Shown here piece after piece: positions 57,065 to 64,000 of a stretch of DNA of 64,000 bases (positions are counted from its first letter, which is position 1; each line of letters opens with the position of its first letter). Source of the DNA: Geminocystis sp. NIES-3708 (GTDB lineage: Bacteria; Cyanobacteriota; Cyanobacteriia; Cyanobacteriales; Cyanobacteriaceae); the NCBI RefSeq assembly GCF_001548095.1, contig NZ_AP014815.1, positions 1 to 64,000 of the forward strand. The letters run 5' to 3'. Position numbers and translations under genes: made by a program. Under the pieces are notes generated by a model that was not told the origin of the DNA, did not search any database, and saw only the letters and a list, made by a program, of their open reading frames with translations.

Positions 57065-58057
57065 TTAATTATTTATGTTTTCCTCCCACTTACGAGGTTG
57101 ACTGGCACGACGAATGTTACGCCAAATTTGAGTTGCGGCTAAAGTACCATCAGCTACGGCAACAGAAACTTGATTTAAACCTTTTTTCAAGTCACCTAAA
57201 GCAAAAATGCGATCGTGGCTAGTTTGTGCCATCTCATTAGTAACAAGGTTTTCACCATCCCACTGTAAGCCTTCAATGTTTTTTAAATAATGATTATGAT
57301 AGATTGAACCCATATTAATTAAACCAGTGGTAGCTTCAACAAAAGTACCGTCTGTTAATTTTACCCCTTGCATTTTATGATCTTCGCCGATAAAACTAGC
57401 AATAGGACTTTCATATAAAGGATAACCATGTTCTGCCAATTTCTGCTTCATTTCATCACTCACAGTACATAAACCATGGGTTAAAACGGAGATATAAGGG
57501 GTAAACCAGTTTAAAACGAAGGCAGCATTAATTTGAGACTCTTTTGCAACAATTAAAACCGCTTTTTGATCCCACATATCAAAACCATCGCAAATCATAC
57601 AAACATGAAGATTATAACCAGCATAATCATAAACATTTTGCATATTTTCTAATTCAGGCAAGACATCAATTACCCCAGAAGCGGCAATTAAATATTTACC
57701 ACGAAAAACGGGATAAACGCTATCTTTTTTACCGATTTTTACCTTCACAGCAAAAGTCTCACCCTCATCAGTAACATCTTCCACATAACCTCGTAAATAA
57801 TCTGCACCCCATTCTATGGCTTGTTTTGTACCATGATTTAGTATGTCTCTACCCGGTGCATCAGGATCAATGCCTAAATAATTACGAAGATCTTGCATCC
57901 ATAGTGATCGACCTTTTCCTTTTTCGATTACCAGACACTTTAAACCATAACGAGCGAGGTAAATAGCCGCCGATAAACCTCCCATACCACCGCCAACAAC
58001 AATGGCATCATAAACGGTATCAAGGCGGGTTTCAAAATTTTTACTAAATAATTTCAT
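57065..58057 (-). CDS. Thioredoxin-reductase-like flavoprotein without NADPH motif
   Basis: A 330-residue protein shaped like thioredoxin reductase. FAD binding: VGGGMGGLSAAIYLARYG (about 21-38) and the C-terminal ALGDLKKG (about 290). A CMIC pair (about 153-156) stands where NTR has its CATC redox pair. But the NADPH-binding GxGxxA loop that should follow is replaced by VAKESQINAA, and the HRR segment by THGL. So NADPH is unlikely as donor. Cyanobacterial DTR and DDOR flavoproteins (for example Synechocystis slr0600) share this; DDOR holds a second flavin there. It neighbours prxII and perR, suggesting a role in peroxide or thiol control. Confidence 0.82.
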   Translation of the reverse strand: MKLFSKNFETRLDTVYDAIVVGGGMGGLSAAIYLARYGLKCLVIEKGKGRSLWMQDLRNYLGIDPDAPGRDILNHGTKQAIEWGADYLRGYVEDVTDEGETFAVKVKIGKKDSVYPVFRGKYLIAASGVIDVLPELENMQNVYDYAGYNLHVCMICDGFDMWDQKAVLIVAKESQINAAFVLNWFTPYISVLTHGLCTVSDEMKQKLAEHGYPLYESPIASFIGEDHKMQGVKLTDGTFVEATTGLINMGSIYHNHYLKNIEGLQWDGENLVTNEMAQTSHDRIFALGDLKKGLNQVSVAVADGTLAATQIWRNIRRASQPRKWEENINN

Positions 58058-58119
58058 GGATTTTTCCTCCTAGAGGTGAGTCTATTTCTCTAAGGATATT
58101 TATTATTTTAAGAAAAAAA

Positions 58120-58139
58120 GGGTGAAGATAAAATCACCC
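58120..58139 (-). terminator. Terminator after prxII
   Basis: Stem GGGTGA/TCACCC with an 8-base loop; on the minus strand the stem is followed by TTTTTTTCTT. It separates prxII from the flavoprotein gene and is the most typical intrinsic terminator in the window. Confidence 0.8.
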
Positions 58140-58171
58140 CGAAAAATCTTATTTTTTAATGGTTAATATGT

Positions 58172-58741
58172 TTAACCGACAAACTCTTTCACGGGTGCAG
58201 AAACACCAGCAGGAGCAACACCTTTCAAATAAGCTAACATGGTATCGGCATCAGATACTTCAAAAGGATCAGTAGCACAGTTATCAGAGAATCCGGGCTC
58301 AACAAAGATTTTTTCGATAGTTAAGTCATTTACTAACATAGAATAGCGCCAAGAGCGAGGACCAAACCCTAAGTTTGCTTTATCAACTAACATCCCCATT
58401 TTACGAGTAAATTCGCCGTTGCCATCGGGTAATAAAAAGACGTTTTTAGCACCAATTTCTTTACCCCATTTGAACATAACGAAAGCATCATTTACAGATA
58501 CACAGATGATTTCATCTACACCTAGAGCTTTAAATTCTTCATATAATTCTTCATAACGAGGGAGATGATTAGAAGAACAAGTAGGGGTAAATGCACCGGG
58601 TAATGAGAATACAACTACTTTTTTACCGCCAAAAATTTCTTCGGTGGTTTTATCTTCCCAACGATAAGGGTTAGGTTGAATGGATTCATCACGAACACGA
58701 GTTTTAAAAACAACACTAGGTACTTTTTCGATAACAGCCAT
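58172..58741 (-). CDS. Type II peroxiredoxin
   Basis: Thiol peroxidase that reduces H2O2 and organic peroxides with glutaredoxin/glutathione or thioredoxin as donor. The peroxidatic cysteine is C55 in [10 protein letters not shown], with the P-x-x-x-T-x-x-C motif; a conserved arginine lies in [11 protein letters not shown] second cysteine is in SDNCATDP. The 189-residue length fits the PrxII (Synechocystis sll1621) group. It is divergent from perR, with a Fur-like site between them; in Synechocystis the same pair is under PerR control, so peroxide induction is likely here. Confidence 0.93.
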   Translation of the reverse strand: MAVIEKVPSVVFKTRVRDESIQPNPYRWEDKTTEEIFGGKKVVVFSLPGAFTPTCSSNHLPRYEELYEEFKALGVDEIICVSVNDAFVMFKWGKEIGAKNVFLLPDGNGEFTRKMGMLVDKANLGFGPRSWRYSMLVNDLTIEKIFVEPGFSDNCATDPFEVSDADTMLAYLKGVAPAGVSAPVKEFVG

Positions 58742-58839
58742 ATTTCCCTCTTAGATAATAATTAATAAAACTTTACATTTAACTAAATTTTGAAGTTTCT
58801 TACTTCTATCTCAGAATAACTCTTATTTAAGAATTTGTC

Positions 58840-58858
58840 AATAACAATAATCATTCAT
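58840..58858. promoter_or_regulatory. Fur/PerR-like operator between prxII and perR
   Basis: AATAACAATAATCATTCAT matches 13 of 19 positions of the Fur-box consensus, with ATAATCATT exact in the middle. Its place between the divergent peroxiredoxin and PerR genes is where a PerR site is expected. Confidence 0.5.
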
Positions 58859-58933
58859 TTTTGTTAACGTATAATTATGGGTGATATAGATTCATTCAAA
58901 CCCTACTGCTGTGAGATAATCGTCAATTTTGCC

Positions 58934-59347
58934 ATGCCAACATCTGCTGATCAAATCATTCAAACCCTCAAATCCAAAGGATTAAGAATAACTCCTCAAC
59001 GTTTTGCGGTCTATTCTAATTTACTTAATCGGAGTGATCATCCCACTGCGGAACAAATTCTAAAAGATCTAAATCAAAATGCTCCAACATTATCTCAAGC
59101 GACTATTTATCTTTCTTTGCAGACTCTTCGGGATGTCGGTTTAATTCGTGAGGTGTTGTTACAAGAAGGAGTGTGTCGTTACGATGCCAATACTTTACCT
59201 CATCATCATTTTCGTTGTCGCTGCTGTGGACAAATTGAGGATATTGCTTGGGAATCTTTTTCTAATCTTCGTTTAGATAAACTACGCTCAGGTTTAAAAG
59301 TTGATAAGTATGAGGTAATTATAGAAGGAAAATGTGATCGGTGTTAA
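58934..59347 (+). CDS. perR: Fur-family peroxide regulator PerR
   Basis: Metal-dependent repressor of the peroxide response. A winged-helix DNA-binding half (about 1-80, with GLRITPQRFAVYSNLL and PTLSQATIYLSLQTL) is followed by the dimer/metal half with DANTLPHHHFRCRCCGQIEDI (quoted in part; CxxC type structural zinc site) and a final CDRC. The ATG at 58934 (137 residues) is preferred over ATG at 58877, because family members begin close to ADQIIQTLKSKG. It is divergent from prxII, as in Synechocystis slr1738/sll1621. Confidence 0.9.
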   Translation: MPTSADQIIQTLKSKGLRITPQRFAVYSNLLNRSDHPTAEQILKDLNQNAPTLSQATIYLSLQTLRDVGLIREVLLQEGVCRYDANTLPHHHFRCRCCGQIEDIAWESFSNLRLDKLRSGLKVDKYEVIIEGKCDRC

Positions 59348-59674
59348 TATTCATTGACTAAAAATAAAAACAAGAAGGTAAACAAAATTAATTGTATGTT
59401 TCCGTTAAGAAAGACAATAAGAAATTGAAAAAACTTTGATTAATTTAAAAATAGACTATCTATTGTGTCTGAGTACTTAAATATAATCAATCAAAATTAC
59501 TAATTAAAATATTATCTAGTTCATAACTTTCAGGGATTTTTATTAAAAAATCTAAAGATATTGTTACAATAATTAACAAAACAATGATTGAGGACAAATA
59601 ATAATTTTTTATTATCCTCTATAGTTATTTTTCTATCTTTTATATAACTTCCATAGATAATATTAAATAAGTTC
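59348..59674. other. Spacer between perR and the ABC1 kinase gene
   Basis: About 330 AT-rich bases. One hairpin is visible (GAGGA...AATAATAA with TTATTATCCTC, near 59590-59621) that may be a leader structure or weak terminator. No gene or insertion element is seen. Confidence 0.45.
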
Positions 59675-61708
59675 ATGACTCAAACCATTACACCTATAGA
59701 AATTAATGAAAATGCTGAAAATATTATCAATGTTCATGCTCAACCAGTCGTTATACCTAGAAAACATCAAGAAGATTTAGGTCCTGTTAACGATATGTCT
59801 CCTGATAGTTGGCGCTATCACCCTGATATTATCATTGAGTATTATAAAAAACGATCATTTCAAGTATTTACTCGATTGTTAAATATTACTTTTCCGTTAA
59901 TAAGCTTAATATTTGATAATTGGTGGGATTCTCTGTGGGGTAATTCGGCTAAAAATGAGTCAAAAAGGGCTGTAAAACTTAAACAAGTTCTCACAAAATT
60001 AGGTCCAGCTTATATTAAAATTGGTCAGGCTTTATCAACACGCCCTGATTTAGTATCTCCCGCTTATCTACAAGAACTAACTACATTACAAGATCAATTA
60101 CCTCCTTTTCCTAACGAAATTGCTTATCAATTTATCACAGAAGAATTAGGTGCAACCCCTGATCAAGTTTATGCAGAAATTTCTCCTAATCCCATCGCCG
60201 CAGCATCTTTAGGGCAGGTTTATCGAGGTAGATTGAAAAGCGGTGAAGAAGTAGCTATCAAAGTTCAACGTCCAGATTTAGTAAGACGTATAACTCTTGA
60301 TATTTATATTATGCGTACTCTTGCGGGATGGGTAAAACAAAATGTCAAACGGGTGCGTTCAGATTTAGTTGCCATTACTGATGAACTAGCTGAGCGTATT
60401 TTTGAGGAAATGAACTATCTTCAAGAAGGTAAAAATGCTACCAAATTTGACGAATTATATGGACATTTACCAGAGATTTATGTCCCCAAAATTTATTGGG
60501 AATACACTGGTAGAAGAGTTTTAACCATGGAGTGGATTAATGGCACAAAATTGACCAATATTCAAGAAATTCAAGCACAGGGTATTGATGCCACCCACTT
60601 AGTAGAAGTAGGAGTACAATGTTCCTTGAGACAGTTATTAGAACACGGTTTCTTTCATGCTGATCCTCATCCGGGAAATTTATTAGCTATGGCGGATGGA
60701 AGACTAGCTTATCTTGATTTTGGGATGATGAGTACGATTCTTCCTTATCAACGCTATGGGTTGATTGAAGCAGTAGTTCATTTAGTAAATCGTGATTTTG
60801 ACGGGTTGGCTCAAGATTATGTCAAATTAGACTTTTTAACTCCTGAAACAGATTTAACGCCTATTATACCCGCATTAGGGAACGTTTTTAATAATGCCCT
60901 TGGCGCTAGTGTAGCTGAATTGAATTTCAAAAAAATAACCGATGAAATGTCAGCGATGATGTATGAATTTCCTTTTCGAGTACCAGCTTATTATGCTTTA
61001 ATTATTCGATCGATGGTAACGCTAGAAGGTATTGCTATTAATATTGATCCTAATTTTAAAGTGTTAAGCAAAGCCTATCCTTATGTTGCCAAAAGATTAT
61101 TAACAGATCAATCTCAAGAATTGCGAAATTCCTTAAAAGATTTATTATTTAAAGATGGAAGTTTTCGTTGGAATCGTCTCGAAAATTTGTTAAAAAATGC
61201 GAAAGACTCTCCTGATTATGATTTTGATAAAGTAGTGAATCAAGGAGTTGATTTTCTTTTTTCTGAAAGAGGTACTTTTATTAGGGATAGATTAGCTGAT
61301 GAAATCATTAATTCTTTAGATAGTTTTGGTCAAAAAACATGGTTAAATATTTCTACTTCCATTAAAGAAACTATCGGTTTACAACCCTTAAAACATTCTG
61401 TGAATAATAGTAATGGTAAAGTATCAACTAATCAAGCATCTATGGAACATTTAAGCAATATTCTTCAAATTTTACAACAAACAGATGGTTATGATCCTTT
61501 CAAATTAATCCCTATTATTACCAATATTTTACAAAATCGTGAAACTCAAAAATTGGGACAAAAAATAGCTGGGGGATTAGCTCAAAAAGCTACTGCTAGA
61601 CTAATTAGAAATATTTTATTAGAATCTAATAATAATAAAGATAACGGTAAGATTAATAACAATTTTAAAACTAATCTTCCACTATCTTTACCTTCAGGTT
61701 TAAGGTAA
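59675..61708 (+). CDS. ABC1/UbiB-family atypical kinase
   Basis: Atypical kinase of the ABC1/ADCK/UbiB family, linked to quinone and tocopherol metabolism in cyanobacteria and plastids. Of 677 residues, the KxGQ motif is IKIGQALSTRPDL (about 115-127) with the following LQDQLPPFP; the alanine-rich nucleotide loop is AAASLGQVYRG (about 178-188), then VAIKVQRP with the ATP lysine, and HADPHPGNLL and LDFGMM as catalytic and metal parts. A C-terminal extension of about 200 residues is helical. ATG at 59675. Confidence 0.92.
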   Translation: MTQTITPIEINENAENIINVHAQPVVIPRKHQEDLGPVNDMSPDSWRYHPDIIIEYYKKRSFQVFTRLLNITFPLISLIFDNWWDSLWGNSAKNESKRAVKLKQVLTKLGPAYIKIGQALSTRPDLVSPAYLQELTTLQDQLPPFPNEIAYQFITEELGATPDQVYAEISPNPIAAASLGQVYRGRLKSGEEVAIKVQRPDLVRRITLDIYIMRTLAGWVKQNVKRVRSDLVAITDELAERIFEEMNYLQEGKNATKFDELYGHLPEIYVPKIYWEYTGRRVLTMEWINGTKLTNIQEIQAQGIDATHLVEVGVQCSLRQLLEHGFFHADPHPGNLLAMADGRLAYLDFGMMSTILPYQRYGLIEAVVHLVNRDFDGLAQDYVKLDFLTPETDLTPIIPALGNVFNNALGASVAELNFKKITDEMSAMMYEFPFRVPAYYALIIRSMVTLEGIAINIDPNFKVLSKAYPYVAKRLLTDQSQELRNSLKDLLFKDGSFRWNRLENLLKNAKDSPDYDFDKVVNQGVDFLFSERGTFIRDRLADEIINSLDSFGQKTWLNISTSIKETIGLQPLKHSVNNSNGKVSTNQASMEHLSNILQILQQTDGYDPFKLIPIITNILQNRETQKLGQKIAGGLAQKATARLIRNILLESNNNKDNGKINNNFKTNLPLSLPSGLR

Positions 61709-61766
61709 TTAATAACAATTAATAATTAACAATTTTTTTATTAATTCCTAATTCGTAATTATTTTT

Positions 61767-61976
61767 GTGGATAAAGATACTCGTTTCGCTTTTTTAGTTA
61801 TTGGTTTACCATTTTTAGGTTTACTTTATTGTCTGGGTATTATTTTTATTTTTGTCGTCTCACCTTTTGCTCAAAATCATGCTTTTATTACTGGCATTCT
61901 TGCGGCTATGATACCATTTTCTATAGCTGCCTTTATCTGGATTAGAGCTTCTGCAAAAGCCTATAAAAAAAATTAA
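61767..61976 (+). CDS. Small two-helix membrane protein
   Basis: A 69-residue protein with two membrane helices (about 8-32 and 39-60) and a basic end (SAKAYKKN). Not recognised. The GTG start at 61767 is used because no ATG fits; the first residues DKDTRF are polar, as expected before the first helix. It is 58 bases after the ABC1 gene and may be co-transcribed. Confidence 0.62.
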   Translation: MDKDTRFAFLVIGLPFLGLLYCLGIIFIFVVSPFAQNHAFITGILAAMIPFSIAAFIWIRASAKAYKKN

Positions 61977-61998
61977 TCATAAATACTAAATAACATGA

Positions 61999-62196
61999 TT
62001 ACACATAATTATTATGTGCAAGATAAGATAAACAATTATTGACGAGAAAATATACTACCATCATCGCTGCGGCACACAGGGCGACTAATCCTCCGGCTAA
62101 CATTAAGGAAAATTCACGATGATCGAAGGCTTGTTGCATTAAGTGCAATGACCAAGCTACAAGTGCCACATCGAATATGAGAATCGGAATTAACAT
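61999..62196 (-). CDS. Small two-helix membrane protein
   Basis: A 65-residue hydrophobic protein with two helices (about 3-22 and 30-52), ATG start. Not recognised. It converges on the previous small gene with a 22-base gap and shares no clear motif with it. A loop with FDHREF joins the helices. It lies 110 bases downstream of hisF on the same strand. Confidence 0.6.
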   Translation of the reverse strand: MLIPILIFDVALVAWSLHLMQQAFDHREFSLMLAGGLVALCAAAMMVVYFLVNNCLSYLAHNNYV

Positions 62197-62306
62197 TTCT
62201 TAACAATTTAAAGTTTAATCTATTTTAATACATATCTTTGAGAAATATTAATTTTGATTAAGTATTTTTCTTGAAATTTTCTTAATGATTTGTGTTGATG
62301 GTAAAA

Positions 62307-63074
62307 CTATTGTCTCACGTTTACCTTATGTTGATGTAGGTAATCTTTGATTTGGGCAACTGTTAATTGTCCAAAATGTAATAATGAGGCTAATAGTGCC
62401 GCTTGAGCTTTTCCTTCTGTTAACGCCTGATAAATATGATGAGTATTTCCTGCACCGCCAGAAGCAATAACGGGAATTTCTACAGTTTCAGCGATGGTGC
62501 GAGTTAATTCTAAATCATATCCTGCTTGAGTTCCATCGGCATCCATACTGGTGATCAATAATTCTCCTGCACCTCTTTTGGCAACTTCCTCCGCCCATTT
62601 TAAAGCATCTAAACCTGTATTTTCTCTACCCCCTCTAACATAGACATCCCAACCTTGATTATTTGGATTATTTCTTCTTCTGGCATCAATAGCTACTACT
62701 ATACACTGAGAACCAAAACGATCACTAGATTGATTGATAAAATCAGGATTTTTCACCGCCGTAGAGTTAATACTAATTTTATCAGCTCCTGCTCTTAACA
62801 AATTCTTAACATGATCTAAGGTTTGAATCCCACCACCTACGGTTAAGGGTATAAAAACTTGTTCAGCTGTGCGATAAACTACGTCAATAATAGTGTCTCT
62901 AGCTTCATGGGTAGCAGTAATATCTAAAAATACTAATTCATCAGCACCTGCATCATTATAAACTTTTGCCAATTCAACAGGATCACCAGCATCTTTTAAA
63001 TCCACAAAATTGATCCCTTTCACGACTCTTCCTGCATTAACATCTAAACAGGGTAAAATTCTTTTGGCTAACAT
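62307..63074 (-). CDS. hisF: Imidazole glycerol phosphate synthase cyclase subunit HisF
   Basis: Forms IGP and AICAR from PRFAR with ammonia supplied by HisH, in histidine synthesis. The 255-residue barrel has [17 protein letters not shown] at residues 7-23 (catalytic Asp11) and VVAIDARR (Asp about 130), plus phosphate loops GGGIQTL and ASGGAGN. ATG start. HisH is not nearby; in cyanobacteria his genes are scattered. It is divergent from cbiD with a 71-base spacer. Confidence 0.97.
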   Translation of the reverse strand: MLAKRILPCLDVNAGRVVKGINFVDLKDAGDPVELAKVYNDAGADELVFLDITATHEARDTIIDVVYRTAEQVFIPLTVGGGIQTLDHVKNLLRAGADKISINSTAVKNPDFINQSSDRFGSQCIVVAIDARRRNNPNNQGWDVYVRGGRENTGLDALKWAEEVAKRGAGELLITSMDADGTQAGYDLELTRTIAETVEIPVIASGGAGNTHHIYQALTEGKAQAALLASLLHFGQLTVAQIKDYLHQHKVNVRQ

Positions 63075-63145
63075 TTTTTTTGGTTATTTGGTCTTAATAA
63101 TTTTATCATAAAAATATAAAATTCTAATATTATTTAAGTAAATTT

Positions 63146-64000
63146 ATGCTCAATTCAGGTTATACATTACCGGTATTTGCTACTGCTTCAGCCATCGCTG
63201 CTTTACAATACTTACAAAAAACTTATCAAAATAATCAAGTGGAAATTAACTTGATTAAACCAGCAGAAATTGCGACTATTAAGATTGAACAAGTAGCAAA
63301 AATAAGTGAAAATCAAGCCTTAGCTATAACTAGGTCAGATCCGGGTGATAATTTAGATTTAACCCGTGATACTCCTATTTGGGCGATGGTAACTTTAACA
63401 CCAAATAATAAAACTAATTTAATTATTGAAGGAGGTGAGGGAGTCGGAAAAATTGTTAATTTAGATGGAAAATCAGCTATTTATTCTTATGCTCAAAAAC
63501 TATTAGAAAAAAATTTATTAGACAATTTAAAAATCACCGCAAATGTTGAAATTAAAATTATTTTACCTGAAGGGAAAAAACTTGCTCAAAGAACTTCTAA
63601 CTCTGCTTTTGGGGTCATAGAAGGTTTATCATTATTAGGTACAACGGGAATTTCTCAACCATTAACCAGTAAAGAACAATTAGAATTATATCAACAAGAA
63701 TTATTTAATAAAGCAAAAATTTTTGATGATTTAGTATTTTGTATTGGTGAAAATGGATTGGATTTAGCAACTAAATTAGGTTTTAATTCTCAACAATTAA
63801 TTAAAACTGCTAATTGGTTAGGCTCAATGTTGGTTACAGCTTCTTTAGCTAAAGTAAATTCTATTATATTACTTGGATACCATGGTAAATTAATTAAATT
63901 AGCAGGAAATATTTTTCATACTCATCATTATTTAGCCGATGCAAGATTAGAAATCTTAACAGCAATTTCTGCTAATTTAAATTTACCTTTTAATATTATT
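63146..64000 (+). CDS. cbiD: Cobalt-precorrin-5B C1-methyltransferase CbiD (partial)
   Basis: Enzyme of anaerobic cobalamin (pseudocobalamin in cyanobacteria) synthesis. The frame runs open from ATG 63146 to the window edge, 285 codons, so the 3' end is missing. CbiD signatures: SGYTLPVFATASAIAAL at the start (family consensus has a TTG.CA.AA helix), RSDPGDNLDLTRDTPIWA, GGEGVGKI, and FGVIEGLSLLGTTGI. No cobalamin riboswitch is seen in the short spacer upstream. Confidence 0.9.
   Translation, partial: MLNSGYTLPVFATASAIAALQYLQKTYQNNQVEINLIKPAEIATIKIEQVAKISENQALAITRSDPGDNLDLTRDTPIWAMVTLTPNNKTNLIIEGGEGVGKIVNLDGKSAIYSYAQKLLEKNLLDNLKITANVEIKIILPEGKKLAQRTSNSAFGVIEGLSLLGTTGISQPLTSKEQLELYQQELFNKAKIFDDLVFCIGENGLDLATKLGFNSQQLIKTANWLGSMLVTASLAKVNSIILLGYHGKLIKLAGNIFHTHHYLADARLEILTAISANLNLPFNII

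Noticed and set aside
63075-63145. Cobalamin riboswitch before cbiD
   Set aside because: Only 71 bases, AT-rich, without the B12-box.

Overview
The window is a piece of a unicellular, AT-rich cyanobacterial chromosome, probably of the Geminocystis / Cyanobacterium / Synechocystis-like group. It carries psbB and psbT, Raf1, Ycf3, PAM68, an apocarotenoid oxygenase very close in length and motifs to Synechocystis ACO, the ClpR/ClpP3 pair, and many copies of the palindrome GCGATCGC (HIP1), for example near 6195, 7331, 12920, 22885, 31392, 45850 and 55201. Genes lie on both strands, in short operons or singly, with AT-rich spacers full of small repeats.

Layout. 1-13.0 kb: sugar ABC permease, TldD, Raf1, a zinc-ribbon membrane protein, prolyl-tRNA synthetase, a ComFB-type c-di-GMP receptor, a MotA/TolQ/ExbB protein, a HAD phosphatase, a YbjN protein and a Ser/Thr kinase. 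13.0-22.6 kb: an accessory stretch. It holds a tRNA-Thr whose 3' end overlaps an orphan dndC, then DUF2062, a GHL10-type glycosidase-like protein and CofH, a decayed IS1634-type transposase, a tight three-gene cassette (DUF262, AAA ATPase of DUF3696 type, and a protein with a colicin E3-like C-terminus), a broken gene end and a MITE-like element. 22.6-33.2 kb: crtD with an IS982-family element just upstream, gltS, lipB, Uma2, clpP3-clpR, DUF4079, an intronless tRNA-Leu(UAA), a Bax-inhibitor-1 protein, another clpP and ycf3. 33.4-42 kb: a 1480-residue hybrid histidine kinase, apocarotenoid oxygenase, a 46-residue membrane protein and a transglutaminase-like protein. 42-53.9 kb: ribosomal S1, nrdR, psbT, psbB, DAHP synthase, PAM68-rpsO, an OmpR-type regulator, a CPP1-like protein, a pentapeptide-repeat protein, recF and a REC-GGDEF cyclase. 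54-64 kb: DUF928, a CHASE2 kinase, a thioredoxin-reductase-like flavoprotein, PrxII and a divergent PerR, an ABC1 kinase, hisF and the start of cbiD.

How genes work together. PSII genes (psbB, psbT, PAM68), PSI assembly (Ycf3), Rubisco assembly (Raf1) and carotenoid genes (crtD, ACO) form the photosynthetic theme. PrxII, PerR and the flavoprotein form a peroxide-response cluster, with a Fur/PerR-like site between the divergent genes. c-di-GMP signalling is represented by a cyclase with intact GGEEF and I-site and by a ComFB receptor.

The best candidate for an undescribed system is the cassette at 18839-22261. It joins a DUF262 (ParB-fold) protein, an OLD/Rad50-like ATPase and a protein ending in a colicin E3-like ribonuclease signature, packed within 2-4 bases of each other and flanked by transposon debris. 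I read it as an ATPase-controlled toxin-effector defence module; that function is inference. A second unusual signal is a conserved hairpin/palindrome found in the same orientation in front of three unrelated genes (clpP3, ACO and a response regulator).
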